DNA from: Leifsonia sp. C5G2
Lineage (GTDB): Bacteria > Actinomycetota > Actinomycetes > Actinomycetales > Microbacteriaceae
Assembly: GCF_013359685.1 (NCBI RefSeq)
Contig: NZ_JABFMV010000009.1
Span: 104,870-168,869 of the forward strand
DNA: 64,000 bases
Direction of reading: 5' to 3'
The position numbers were made by a program, and so were the translations under genes. The notes beneath the pieces are model-generated. The model ran no database searches. It was not told the origin of the DNA and saw only the letters and a list, made by a program, of their open reading frames with translations. Shown here one piece after another: positions 33,619 to 43,081 of the stretch (its first letter is position 1; the number at the start of each line of letters is the position of its first letter).

Positions 33619-36600
33619 ATGCGCACAACACCCCGCCCGCGCTCTCGCTCACTGGGCATCCTGACCGCGGTCATCACGGCCGTCGGCCTCGTCTTCGGCG
33701 GGCTGGCCATCGCGCAGCCAGCAGCCGCGGACACACAGCCACCGGATCCGACGAATCCCGCATCGCCGCCGACGGTGAGCGCCGACGTCCTCCCGACCAC
33801 GCAGATCGACGGTGTCGCGTGGGCGCAGGTCGTCGTCGGCAACACGGTCTACGTCGCAGGCAAGTTCACCACGGCACGCCCCGCAGGCGCGGCGGCCGGG
33901 ACGAACACGACCGCCCGCAGCAACCTGCTCGCGTACGACGTCACGACCGGCAACCTGATCAGCAGCTTCAATGTCCCGCTCAACGCGCAAGGCCTGGCGA
34001 TCGCGGCATCGCCCGACGGCTCGCGCATCTACGTCGGCGGCGACTTCACGACGGCGGGAAGCGGCAACTACTACCGCATCGTCGCCATCAGCACCGCGAC
34101 CGGCCAGGTGATCAGCTCCTTCCGGCCGATCATGGAGAGCCAGGTGCGCGCCCTCGCGGCGACCAACACCGCTGTCTACGCGGGCGGCACGTTCAGCACC
34201 ACCAACGGGGTGTCGACGCCGTACATCGCGAAGATCAACGCCTCCGACGGCTCCACCAACACCGCCTGGGCGGCCAGCGCCGACTACGTCGTCGACGCGC
34301 TCGCCGTGAGCCCCGACGGCACCAGGGTGTACGCCGGCGGCCGGTTCCAGCACGTCAACGGCGGCAACAACGCCTACGGCCTCGCCATGTTCGACGGCAG
34401 CACCGGCGCCTTCCAGGCGTTCGGCGCGAACTCCGTCGTCCGGGACGCCGGCACCCAGGCCGGCATCACGGCCCTGGTGGCGACCAACGACCGGGTCTAC
34501 GGCTCCGGCTACGTGTTCGGCTCCGGCGGCAACCTCGAGGGCAGCTTCTCGGCCGACCCCAGCACCGGCAACCTGATCTGGATGGAGGACTGCCACGGCG
34601 ACACCTACTCCATCTGGCCGATGAACGACGCGCTCTACGTGGCGGGCCACCCCCACTACTGCGGCAACGTCGGCGGCTTCCCGCAGACAGACCCGTGGAC
34701 GTACCACCACACGATCGCGTTCTCGAAGGCGCAGACCGGCACCCTGACCAACAACGGTGACGGCGCCTACGCCAACTTCACCGGTCAGCCCTCGCCGACC
34801 CTGCTCAACTGGTTCCCGCAGTACGTGACCGGCTCCTTCACGGGTCAGGGCCAGGCGGCCTGGTCGGTCTCCGGCAACGGCAACTACCTGGTCGCCGGCG
34901 GCGAATTCCCGTACGTCAACGGCGTCGCCCAGCAGGGCCTCGTGCGCTACGCGATGAACAACGTGGTCAAGAGCAAGCTCGGCCCGAACGTGAACACCGC
35001 CCTCGTGCCGAGCGCCGTCTCCTTCAAGTCCGGCCAGGCCCGCGTCTCGTGGACCGCCACATACGACCAGGACAACGTGAACCTGTCCTACAAGGTTGTC
35101 CGCGACGGCCAGAACGCGACGCCGGTCTACCAGACGACCCAGATCTCCAACTTCTGGACCCGGCCGTCGATGGGCTTCGTCGACACCGGCCTCGCACCGG
35201 GATCGACGCACTCCTACCGCGTCTACGTGACCGACCCCGACGGCAACCAGATCTCGCGCCTCGGCAACACGGTGACGATCGCCGCGACGGACAGCGGCGG
35301 ACCGTACGCCGACTCGGTGACCACCGCGGGGGCGAGCTCCTACTGGCCACTGGATGAGTCGAGCGGCAGCGCCGGATTCGACCACGTGGGCTTCAACGAC
35401 CTGCAGCTGCAGGCCGGCGTGACCCGCAACGGCGTGGCCGGCCCGATCAGCGGGAGCACCGCGTCCAGCTTCAGCGGGGGCTCCACCGGCTGGGCAGTGA
35501 CGCCGTCGTCGATCCCCGGACCGAACACGTTCACCGTGTCGGCCTGGTTCAACACGACGACGACCAGCGGCGGCAAGATCATCGGCTTCGGCAACGCCAA
35601 CGTCGGCACCTCGAGCAGCTACGACCGCCACGTCTACATGGATAACAGCGGACGCATCTACTTCGGGGTCTACCCCGGCGGCGTCCAGACGCTGAACAGC
35701 GGCACCGGCTACAACGACGGCCAGTGGCACCAGGTCACCGCATCGCTCGGCTCCAACGGAATGCGGCTGTACCTGGACGGAAAACTGGTCGGCTCGCGCA
35801 CCGACGTGACCAGCGGCCAGGCCTACTCCGGCTACTGGCGGATCGGCGGCGACAGCATCGGCGGCTGGCCCAACCAGCCGAGCAGCAGCTTCTTCGCCGG
35901 CACCATCGGGCAGGTCTCGATCTACCCGACCGTGCTCGACCGCACCACCGTGGTGAACCAGTGGGTCGCCTCCGGCCGACCGTCGCCGCTGGCGCCGGCC
36001 CCGGCCGACGCGTACGGCGCAGCCGTGTACAACGCGAACCCGGACATCTTCTGGCGACTGGATGAGACCAGCGGCTCGACCGCGAACAGTGCGGATGCGT
36101 ACACCAACAACGGCACGTATTCCGGTCTCGCGACCACGAAGAACCAGTCCGGCGTGCTCCCGGGCACCACCGACAAGGCGGTCAAGTTCAACACGAACAG
36201 CAGCGGGTCCAACGGCGGCATCGTCACCAGCAACCAGCAGTTCTCGAACCCGACCACCTACTCCGAGGAGATCTGGTTCAAGACCTCGACCACGAAGGGC
36301 GGCAAGCTCATCGGGTTCGGCGACGCCAAGACGGGGCTGTCGAGCAACTACGACCGCCACGTCTACATGCAGGACGACGGGCGCATCGTGTTCGGCGTCT
36401 GGACCGGCCAGGCGAACACCATCACCTCTCCGACGCCGCTGAACAACAACCAGTGGCACCTGGCGGTGGCGACGCAGGGTCCGGACGGCATGAACCTGTA
36501 CGTGGACGGCCAGCTGGTCGGCACCAACCCGCAGACCCAGGCGCAGGCCTACAACGGGTACTGGCGGATCGGCGGCGACAACACCTGGGGCTCCACCGGC

Positions 36601-38094
36601 CCGTACTTCAACGGGACGCTCGATGAGGCGGCGATCTACTCGAGCGTCCTCACCGCCCAGCAGGTGGCCAACCACTACTCGCTCGGCACCAGCGGCACGC
36701 TGCCGAACCAGTCCCCGACCGCGGCCTTCACCACCACACAGAACAGCCTGACGGTGAACGCGGACGGCACCGGCTCGAGCGACCCGGACGGCACCATCGC
36801 CTCGTACGCCTGGGACTTCGGTGACGGCGCGACCGCCGACACCGCGACCGCGAGCCACACCTACGCCGCCGGCGGCACCTACACCGTGGTCCTGACGGTG
36901 ACCGACAACCAGGGTTCGACCAACACGGCCTCCAAGCAGGTCACGGTGGTCGCCAACCAGGCCCCGGTCGGCTCCTTCACCGACAACGTGTCCAACCTGG
37001 ACGTCGCGTTCGACGCCTCGGCGTCGTCCGACCCGGACGGCACGGTCGCCTCCTACGCCTGGGACTTCGGCGACGGGACCACGGGCACCGGGGTGAACCC
37101 CACGCACACCTACGGGAGCGCGGGCGCCTTCACGGTGACCCTGACCGTCACGGACAACCAGGGTCTCGCGGGCACGCCGGTCCAGCAGCAGGTCACCACG
37201 ACCCTGCCGCCGAACCAGCCGCCGGTGGCCGGCTTCACCGCCACCCCGAACGGCCTGACGGTCGCGGTCGACGGGAGCGCCTCCAGCGACCCCGACGGCA
37301 CGATCGCCGGCTACGCCTGGGACTTCGGTGACGGCGCGACGGCCACCACGGCGACCGCGAGCCACACCTACGCCTCCGGCGGCACCTACACGGTCACCCT
37401 GACGGTGACGGACAACCGCGGCGGCACCAACACCGCCACCAAGTCCGTGACCGTGACGGCGCCGCCGCCCGCGGCCATCGCGTCCGACACGTTCGAGCGC
37501 ACCTCGGCCAGCGGCTGGGGCACGGCGGACCTGGGCGGCGCGTGGACGGGCGCGGGATCCGCGACGGCCTACACGGTCGGCGCGGGCGCCGGGCAGATCG
37601 TCGGGCCGGCCGGCTCCACCAAGACGGAGCTGCTGAACAGCGTGTCGAGCACCAACACGAACACGACGGTCCAGTTCACGACCGATCGCACCTCCACCGG
37701 CGGCGGGATCTACGTCTCCGCCCTCGGCCGGGTGGTCGGTTCGGCCGAGTACTCCGCCCGCGTCTGGTTCCAGAGCAACAACGTGGTCCAGCTGCAGCTG
37801 CTGCAGGGCGGCAGCGCCCTCCAGCTGGTGAACATCCCGGGCCTCACCTACACGGCCGGTACCCAGTACCAGGTGCGCCTACAGGTGTTCGGCACCTCGC
37901 CGACCACCATCCGGGCCCGGGTGTGGAAGGTCGGGACGACGGAGCCCACCACGTGGCAGGCATCCGTGACCGACTCGACGGCCGCCCTCCAGGCAGCCGG
38001 CGTGGTCGGGCTGCGGGCCTACCTCTCCGGAACCGCGACCGACGTGCCGCTCACCACGAAGTTCGACAACTTCGCGGTGACCCCGGCTCAGTAG
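33619..38094 (+). CDS. Large secreted beta-propeller/LamG/PKD multidomain protein
   Basis: A 1491-residue exported protein. The signal peptide covers about 1-38 (ends AQPAAADT). A delta-60/propeller-like repeat region (about 50-430) has recurring units such as GSRIYVGGDFTTAG and GTRVYAGGRFQHVNG. A fibronectin-III-like segment (about 460-560), two LamG/concanavalin-type domains (about 561-790 and 795-1020) and three PKD domains (from about 1033, 1113 and 1198, each with YAWDFGDG) follow. The C-terminal lectin-like module (about 1288-1491) begins ASDTFERTSASGWG. No LPXTG or membrane anchor is present. It probably binds or scaffolds surface polysaccharide. The start follows GAGG (33610-33613). 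Confidence 0.85.
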   Translation: MRTTPRPRSRSLGILTAVITAVGLVFGGLAIAQPAAADTQPPDPTNPASPPTVSADVLPTTQIDGVAWAQVVVGNTVYVAGKFTTARPAGAAAGTNTTARSNLLAYDVTTGNLISSFNVPLNAQGLAIAASPDGSRIYVGGDFTTAGSGNYYRIVAISTATGQVISSFRPIMESQVRALAATNTAVYAGGTFSTTNGVSTPYIAKINASDGSTNTAWAASADYVVDALAVSPDGTRVYAGGRFQHVNGGNNAYGLAMFDGSTGAFQAFGANSVVRDAGTQAGITALVATNDRVYGSGYVFGSGGNLEGSFSADPSTGNLIWMEDCHGDTYSIWPMNDALYVAGHPHYCGNVGGFPQTDPWTYHHTIAFSKAQTGTLTNNGDGAYANFTGQPSPTLLNWFPQYVTGSFTGQGQAAWSVSGNGNYLVAGGEFPYVNGVAQQGLVRYAMNNVVKSKLGPNVNTALVPSAVSFKSGQARVSWTATYDQDNVNLSYKVVRDGQNATPVYQTTQISNFWTRPSMGFVDTGLAPGSTHSYRVYVTDPDGNQISRLGNTVTIAATDSGGPYADSVTTAGASSYWPLDESSGSAGFDHVGFNDLQLQAGVTRNGVAGPISGSTASSFSGGSTGWAVTPSSIPGPNTFTVSAWFNTTTTSGGKIIGFGNANVGTSSSYDRHVYMDNSGRIYFGVYPGGVQTLNSGTGYNDGQWHQVTASLGSNGMRLYLDGKLVGSRTDVTSGQAYSGYWRIGGDSIGGWPNQPSSSFFAGTIGQVSIYPTVLDRTTVVNQWVASGRPSPLAPAPADAYGAAVYNANPDIFWRLDETSGSTANSADAYTNNGTYSGLATTKNQSGVLPGTTDKAVKFNTNSSGSNGGIVTSNQQFSNPTTYSEEIWFKTSTTKGGKLIGFGDAKTGLSSNYDRHVYMQDDGRIVFGVWTGQANTITSPTPLNNNQWHLAVATQGPDGMNLYVDGQLVGTNPQTQAQAYNGYWRIGGDNTWGSTGPYFNGTLDEAAIYSSVLTAQQVANHYSLGTSGTLPNQSPTAAFTTTQNSLTVNADGTGSSDPDGTIASYAWDFGDGATADTATASHTYAAGGTYTVVLTVTDNQGSTNTASKQVTVVANQAPVGSFTDNVSNLDVAFDASASSDPDGTVASYAWDFGDGTTGTGVNPTHTYGSAGAFTVTLTVTDNQGLAGTPVQQQVTTTLPPNQPPVAGFTATPNGLTVAVDGSASSDPDGTIAGYAWDFGDGATATTATASHTYASGGTYTVTLTVTDNRGGTNTATKSVTVTAPPPAAIASDTFERTSASGWGTADLGGAWTGAGSATAYTVGAGAGQIVGPAGSTKTELLNSVSSTNTNTTVQFTTDRTSTGGGIYVSALGRVVGSAEYSARVWFQSNNVVQLQLLQGGSALQLVNIPGLTYTAGTQYQVRLQVFGTSPTTIRARVWKVGTTEPTTWQASVTDSTAALQAAGVVGLRAYLSGTATDVPLTTKFDNFAVTPAQ
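36715..37470 (+). repeat. Three tandem PKD-domain coding repeats
   Basis: Three roughly 80-codon units begin near 36715, 36955 and 37210. They share long nucleotide stretches around the YAWDFGDG codons (36805, 37057 and 37309). Units one and three are the most similar, suggesting recent duplication or conversion. Confidence 0.7.
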
Positions 38095-38106
38095 GATCAT
38101 CGGAGG

Positions 38107-39270
38107 ATGACCCAAGCCAGCCGTCGTCGACCCTCGCACACCGTCCTCGTCGCCCACCCCAGCGCGGAGCTCTACGGCTCCGACCGGGTGATGCTCGAGA
38201 GCGTGAGCGGACTGGTCGACGACGGCTGGCGCGTCGTCGTCACCGTCCCGTCCGACGGCCCGCTGCTCTCCGAGCTGCGGGCCCGCGGCGCGTCGGTGGA
38301 GCTGTGCCCGAGCCCCGTGCTCCGGAAGAGCGTGCTAACCCCACGCGGCTTCGCCCGGTTCGTCGCCACCTCCCTCTCCTCGACGGTCCACGGGATGTCG
38401 CTCCTCCGTCGCGAGCGCCCCGCACTGGTCTACGTCAGCACCATCACCGTGCCGCTCTGGCCCGTGCTCGCCCGGCTGGTCGGGGTGCCGGTGCTCACGC
38501 ACGTGCACGAGGGCGAGGCGAGCGCCTCGCGTCTGATGCGCCGCCTCCTGGCCCTCCCCCTCTTCCTCTCGCGGACGCTGCTGGTGAACAGCCGGTTCAG
38601 CGCCGGAGTGCTCTCCACCTCCTTCGAGAGCCTGGGCCGCCGGGCGCAGGTCGTCTACAACGCCGTCCCCGGCCCCTCCCGCCGCACGCCGCCGCGCGAG
38701 ACCCTCTCCGGCCCGCTGCGCGTCACCTACATCGGCCGGCTGTCACCACGCAAGGGCGTCGACGTCGCCGTGGACGCGGTGGCCCGGCTCCGGGATCGCG
38801 GCGTGCACGCGGAGCTCGATGTGGTCGGCTCCGTCTTCCCCGGCTACGAGTGGTATCAGGAGGAGCTCGCATCCACCGTCGGGTCCAAGGACCTCGGTGG
38901 CAGGGTGCGGTTCCACGGCTTCCAGCCGTCGGTGTGGGACATCGTCGGCTCCGGCGACGTCGTCGTCGTGCCCTCTCGCGTCGACGAGCCGTTCGGCAAC
39001 ACAGCCGTTGAGGCCCTGCTCGCCGCCCGGCCCGTGATCGCGAGCGCGACCAGCGGGCTCCTCGAGGCGACCGCCGGCTACCAGGCGGCCGTCACCGTCC
39101 AGCCGGACGACGCCGGGGCGCTGGCGGACGCGCTCGAACGCACGGTCGGCGACTGGGAGGCGACGGCCGAGGCGGTCACCTCGGACGCCGCGGCGGCCGA
39201 GCGCCGCCACAGCGTCGCCACGTACCGCTCCCGCATCGCCGCCGTCGCCCGCGCCACCGCCCGCCGCTGA
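38107..39270 (+). CDS. Glycosyltransferase family 4 (GT-B)
   Basis: A 387-residue cytoplasmic glycosyltransferase. The N-terminal Rossmann domain contains HPSAELYGSDRVMLESV, and the C-terminal GT1-type domain has VTYIGRLSPRKGVDVAVDA and the nucleotide-sugar site VDEPFGNTAVEALLAARPVIAS (E-x7-E). The ATG 38107 is immediately preceded by GGAGG, closer than usual; AGGAT at 38093-38097 is better spaced. It follows the large secreted protein by 12 bases and ends before a strong palindrome. Role: addition of one sugar to the lipid-linked repeat unit. Confidence 0.92.
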   Translation: MTQASRRRPSHTVLVAHPSAELYGSDRVMLESVSGLVDDGWRVVVTVPSDGPLLSELRARGASVELCPSPVLRKSVLTPRGFARFVATSLSSTVHGMSLLRRERPALVYVSTITVPLWPVLARLVGVPVLTHVHEGEASASRLMRRLLALPLFLSRTLLVNSRFSAGVLSTSFESLGRRAQVVYNAVPGPSRRTPPRETLSGPLRVTYIGRLSPRKGVDVAVDAVARLRDRGVHAELDVVGSVFPGYEWYQEELASTVGSKDLGGRVRFHGFQPSVWDIVGSGDVVVVPSRVDEPFGNTAVEALLAARPVIASATSGLLEATAGYQAAVTVQPDDAGALADALERTVGDWEATAEAVTSDAAAAERRHSVATYRSRIAAVARATARR

Positions 39271-39282
39271 CCCACGCGCAGC

Positions 39283-39348
39283 GACTGCGGTCGTCCGTAA
39301 CGTTTGCGGCTGCGCGCGCAGCCGCAAACGTTGCGAACGACCGCAGTC
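39283..39348. terminator. 66-base near-perfect palindrome between convergent genes
   Basis: The outer arms, 12 bases each (39283-39294 and 39337-39348), are exactly complementary. A 34-base perfect palindrome occupies the centre (39299-39332; half AACGTTTGCGGCTGCGC), and the joining 4-base segments pair partly. The stem is about 33 bp with essentially no loop. It fills most of the 82-base gap between the glycosyltransferase and BY-kinase genes and would terminate both transcripts, without a T-run. Confidence 0.65.
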
Positions 39349-39352
39349 GGGG

Positions 39353-41002
39353 TCAGCGGCGCGGGGGCTTCGCGTCGGCGGCGGCGAGCTCGAGGTCGTC
39401 GTCCTCGTCGGACTCCGCGAGGTCGTCCTCGAACTCCGCGTCCAGCGGGGCGTCGTCGACGGCATTCGTCGCGTCCTCCACGGATGGGTCGGTGGGCGCG
39501 GGCGCCTCGTCGTCCTCCGCCTCGGTCAGCGGCAGAGGGAGGGGTGGCGCCGACGGGCGAGCCCGACGCATCGTCAGTCGGCGCCACCAGCTTTCGCGGC
39601 CCGGGGCCGGCTGGCGGTAGTAGGTGCTGGAGCTCTTGGCCGGCGCGACGCGGTTCAGCACGAGGCCGAGCGCACGGACTCCGGACTTCTCCAGCACGTC
39701 CATGGTCGTCGCCAGTTGCGAACGCGACACCCGGGTGCGGTCGGCGACCACGAGCGCGCCGTCGACGGCACGCGCCACGATCGCCGCATCCACCACGGCG
39801 GTCATCGGCGGGGAGTCGAACACGACGACGTCGTAGTCGTGCGACACCTCGGCGATGAAGTCGGCCATCGCACGCGACGAGAGCAGCTCGCTGGGGTTCG
39901 GCGGGACGGGTCCGCTGGTGACGACGTCCAGCCCGTTCCAGGTCTGCACGACATCGGAGAGCGACGCGCGGCCGACCAGCACCGAGGTGAGCCCGGCACC
40001 GCCCGGAAGGCCGGTGACGCCGGCGAGCGTCGGGCGGCGCAGGTCCGCGTCCACCAGGAGCACCCGGCGGTCGCCCTCGGTGAGAGCCAGCGCGAGGTTG
40101 AGCGAGATGAGCGATTTGCCCTCGTCCGGGATCGAGGAGGTCACCACGAAGGCGAGACGGTCGGAGTCGACGCTGACGAACTCCAGGCTGGACCGCAGCC
40201 TGCGGTAGCCCTCCGCGGCGCTGGACAGCGGGTCGGTGAGCAGGATGGGCCCGGGCTGCCGCCGGCGCAGGCGCTCGATCTGCGCGAGCATCGGCACGCC
40301 GGCCACCCGCGAGGCGATCTCGGCCGACCGGACGCGCGTGTCGAGCAGCTCGCGCAGAACGACCACCAGCACGCCGAGCAGGATGCCGATGACGAAGCCC
40401 GCCACCAGGTTCAGCCGGGTGTTCGGCGAGGACGGGTCCTGCGGCGTCACGGCGGGCTGGATGGTCCGCACCGACACGGTGGCGGAGCCGTTCACGCTCT
40501 TGGGCGCGATCTCCTCCACCTTCTTCCCCAGAGTCGCGGCGACCGCATTGGCGATGTCCGCGGCCTCCGCCGGGTCGCTGTCGGTGACCGACAGCTCCAG
40601 GATGACGGTGTTCTGCGGCGTGCTCACGCTGATCGAGCCGGCGAGGTCCGCCGGCGTCCGCTCCAGGTTCAGCTGGTCGACCACCGGCTGCAGCACGAGC
40701 GCCGACTCCGCCAGCTGCGCGAACGAGAGCATCTGGTTCTGCGTGTAGGTCGAGCCCTGGTTGAGGTCGTTGGCGGAGCCGCCGAAGTTGAGCGAGAAGT
40801 ACAGGCTCGAGGTGGCCGTGTAGACGGGCGTCGCGATCTGCGCGAGCCCCCAGCCGCCGACGAGTCCCGCGAACGCGCCGATCGCGATGATGTACCAGAA
40901 CCGGCGGAAGGCGGCGACGAACTGGTGCTGGCCGGGCTCGGCGCCCTTCCCCTGCTCTGCGGCGGGTCGGGTGGGCGGGGTGTGGCGGGCTGGCGCTGTC
41001 AT
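39353..41002 (-). CDS. Wzz/BY-kinase fusion (chain-length determinant and tyrosine kinase)
   Basis: A 549-residue bacterial tyrosine-kinase-type polysaccharide co-polymerase. A Wzz domain lies between membrane helices at about 34-55 and 197-217. The kinase has the Walker A variant SSIPDEGKSL (289-298, Lys296), Walker A' VLLVDADLRRP (315-323) and Walker B VVVFDSPPMT. After residue 455 only Tyr461-Tyr462 remain instead of the usual tyrosine cluster, and the tail (about 493-540) is strongly acidic. Its ATG overlaps the polymerase stop (TGATG). It regulates chain length and export, with the phosphatase at 56617 the likely counterpart. Confidence 0.9.
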   Translation of the reverse strand: MTAPARHTPPTRPAAEQGKGAEPGQHQFVAAFRRFWYIIAIGAFAGLVGGWGLAQIATPVYTATSSLYFSLNFGGSANDLNQGSTYTQNQMLSFAQLAESALVLQPVVDQLNLERTPADLAGSISVSTPQNTVILELSVTDSDPAEAADIANAVAATLGKKVEEIAPKSVNGSATVSVRTIQPAVTPQDPSSPNTRLNLVAGFVIGILLGVLVVVLRELLDTRVRSAEIASRVAGVPMLAQIERLRRRQPGPILLTDPLSSAAEGYRRLRSSLEFVSVDSDRLAFVVTSSIPDEGKSLISLNLALALTEGDRRVLLVDADLRRPTLAGVTGLPGGAGLTSVLVGRASLSDVVQTWNGLDVVTSGPVPPNPSELLSSRAMADFIAEVSHDYDVVVFDSPPMTAVVDAAIVARAVDGALVVADRTRVSRSQLATTMDVLEKSGVRALGLVLNRVAPAKSSSTYYRQPAPGRESWWRRLTMRRARPSAPPLPLPLTEAEDDEAPAPTDPSVEDATNAVDDAPLDAEFEDDLAESDEDDDLELAAADAKPPRR

Positions 41003-42372
41003 CAGCGTGCGCTCCTTTCGCGAAGGCGTGCGGTCTCGGCGACCGGTTCCGCCACGGGGCGGAGCCGGTGCCGCGGTGCGAGGAGGGTGGCCTCGGCGGC
41101 GGTCGGTGTGAGGTGCTGGGTGGTGGCCGCGATCCCCACCGCGACCCAGAGGAAGATCGAGTACTGCGTGATCAGTGCGACGGTCGCGAGCGCCGGGATC
41201 TGCGCGACGACCGCGATGGTCGCCGGGGTCGCGCGCCGGGTCACGACGAGGACGATCCCGATCGCGAGGGCGACGACCACCAGCAGCAGGGCGAGGAAGC
41301 CGCTGGAGAGCCCGGTGAGGATGAGCTGGCTGTCGATCGAACGGAAGTTGCCGAAGTAGACCTGCCCGGTGGAGTCGCGCCGGGCGGAGTCGGCGACACC
41401 GACCGGATTCATGCTGCCGATCAGCGAGAGCAGGTCGCCGCGGTAGTCCGCGCTGCCCGTCGCCTCCGCCCCCGCGTCGTCGAAGACCGTGGTCACCAGC
41501 GGGAACAGCAGCGCCGCGACCGCGACGATCGCGGTGGTGAGCACGATCCGCGCCCGCCGGGAGATGGCGTCGCGCATGAACAGGATCGACAGGAGGAGAC
41601 CGAGCAGCGCCCCGATCATCCCGATGCGGCTGAACGTGAGCACGGTCGCGGACAGCATCAGCAGCACCATCGCCGCACGGACGAGCAGCGGGAACCGGGC
41701 GGCCAGAGTGAGCGGGATCGCGATGGCGAGGCTCGACCCGAGCGCGATCGAGTGCCCGAACGCACCCTCGGCCCGCGCCACGCCGCCGCGCTCCTGTATG
41801 GTGCCCCAGATCGTGTACATCGAGTTGCTCGCGCGGATCTCGACGAATGGATTCCAGTGGCCGAAGAACTCGATCAGGGTGAGCACGCTGACCACGGTGA
41901 ACGCGATGCCGACGGCGCCGTAGATCCACGTCGGGTCGACCCGGAGCGAGGCGACGCGCCCGAAGACGTACCCGGCGATGAAGTAGGTGAACAGCGAGAA
42001 GGCGAAGCCGAGGGCGATCCCTGCGTTCTCGGTGATCAGCGATGCGAGGGCGAACACGACGAGGAGGGCCACCAGGCCGTCCATCATCCCGAAGCGGTAG
42101 CCGCGCACCGGGAGCAGCGCGACGGTCGCGAGGAGGGCCATCGCCGTCACCGCGGGGAGGTAGTAGTTGCCGTTGAAGCCGATCCCCAGGCCGATCCAGA
42201 TCGGGACGAAGCACAGCACGGCGATCCAGACCCCGACCGCCGTCCGCGGCATCCTCCGCAGTACGAGGAAGGCCGTGACCGCCACCGCCAGCCCCGCGAC
42301 GCTCACGAGCGTGCGGTCGAGCGCCGGCCCGCTGAGCGCGGAGGCGGCGATGGCGTGGACGGCGGGGGTCAC
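41002..42372 (-). CDS. O-antigen ligase/Wzy-like polymerase
   Basis: A 456-residue membrane protein with about ten to twelve helices and a large extracytoplasmic loop (about 150-205, VEIRASNSMYTIWGTIQERGGVARAEGAFGHSIALG) typical of Wzy/WaaL proteins, where Arg and His residues act in polymerisation. The start codon is GTG 42372. It lies 7 bases after the DUF4352-like gene and overlaps the BY-kinase start. Role: polymerisation of repeat units at the outer face of the membrane. Confidence 0.85.
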   Translation of the reverse strand: MTPAVHAIAASALSGPALDRTLVSVAGLAVAVTAFLVLRRMPRTAVGVWIAVLCFVPIWIGLGIGFNGNYYLPAVTAMALLATVALLPVRGYRFGMMDGLVALLVVFALASLITENAGIALGFAFSLFTYFIAGYVFGRVASLRVDPTWIYGAVGIAFTVVSVLTLIEFFGHWNPFVEIRASNSMYTIWGTIQERGGVARAEGAFGHSIALGSSLAIAIPLTLAARFPLLVRAAMVLLMLSATVLTFSRIGMIGALLGLLLSILFMRDAISRRARIVLTTAIVAVAALLFPLVTTVFDDAGAEATGSADYRGDLLSLIGSMNPVGVADSARRDSTGQVYFGNFRSIDSQLILTGLSSGFLALLLVVVALAIGIVLVVTRRATPATIAVVAQIPALATVALITQYSIFLWVAVGIAATTQHLTPTAAEATLLAPRHRLRPVAEPVAETARLRERSAR

Positions 42373-42379
42373 GGAAGGC

Positions 42380-43081
42380 TCACTTGAAGACGGTGATCGG
42401 GGTTCCGGCGGCGTCCGTCACGGTGATGACGGCGGAGCCGGACTTGCCGTCCGGCACGGAGAACAGGTACACGCCGGTGCGGGTCTCCCCCGCCTTCAGC
42501 GTGCCGAGGAGGGGCTCGGCACCGTCGGTGAGCTCGGTCGCGGGCACGGCGGAGTCGGTGCCGTAGTACGCGTTGACGGCGAGCTGGGAGAGCGCGACGT
42601 CGGAGCCGCCCGGGTTCGTCAGCTCGAGCCGCACCTTGATGGCCGGACCGGCGACCTCGCCCGCGCGGACCGCGGTCGCCTTGGTGTCGTCGACCTGCAG
42701 CTTCGCCTTCAGCCCGCCGGCAAGGGTCGCGGTGTCGTCCTTCGCCACGACGGCCGCGACCGGGGCGCCGTAGCGCTTGTCGGTCTTCGGCGCGGCGGAA
42801 CCGGAGGAGGAGGACGACGACGACGGGGACGGGGTCGAAGCGGCCGACGGGGGCGGCGGCGAGTTCGGGTCGGGGGCCGGCAGCTGGAAGCCGGCCGGCT
42901 TGTCCTGCGCCTTCCCCGCCTCCGCGTTCTGCGCGCCGCGAACGGCGGCGAACGAGACGGCGACGGCGAGCACCGCGGCGGCGACGACGGCGCCCGCGAT
43001 GAGGAGGATGCGGCGGCGCCGGTTCGCCGGCGGGCGCGGCTCCCGCTCCTCGGGGTCTTCTGGGCGATCGACCTTCGTCAT
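42380..43081 (-). CDS. Membrane-anchored DUF4352-like protein
   Basis: A 233-residue protein with a charged cytoplasmic N-terminus (1-23, RPEDPEEREPRPPANRRRR), one membrane helix (about 24-47), a Pro/Ser-rich stalk (70-100) and an extracytoplasmic immunoglobulin-like beta domain (about 105-233) resembling DUF4352: LTNPGGSDVALSQLAVNAYYG and ETRTGVYLFSVPDG. The ATG 43081 overlaps the stop of the CDP-alcohol transferase gene. Its place between the polymerase and CDP-alcohol transferase genes suggests an assembly accessory; the exact role is unknown. Confidence 0.72.
   Translation of the reverse strand: MTKVDRPEDPEEREPRPPANRRRRILLIAGAVVAAAVLAVAVSFAAVRGAQNAEAGKAQDKPAGFQLPAPDPNSPPPPSAASTPSPSSSSSSSGSAAPKTDKRYGAPVAAVVAKDDTATLAGGLKAKLQVDDTKATAVRAGEVAGPAIKVRLELTNPGGSDVALSQLAVNAYYGTDSAVPATELTDGAEPLLGTLKAGETRTGVYLFSVPDGKSGSAVITVTDAAGTPITVFK

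Noticed and set aside
36715..37470. Regular DNA repeats that might be taken for a CRISPR-like or satellite array.
   Set aside because: The repeats are in frame, approximately 80 codons long and encode PKD domains with YAWDFGDG; there are no unique short spacers.
39283..39348. The long palindrome as terminal repeats of an insertion sequence.
   Set aside because: No transposase gene or target-site duplication is present, and the arms meet at the centre, so it is a hairpin rather than element ends.
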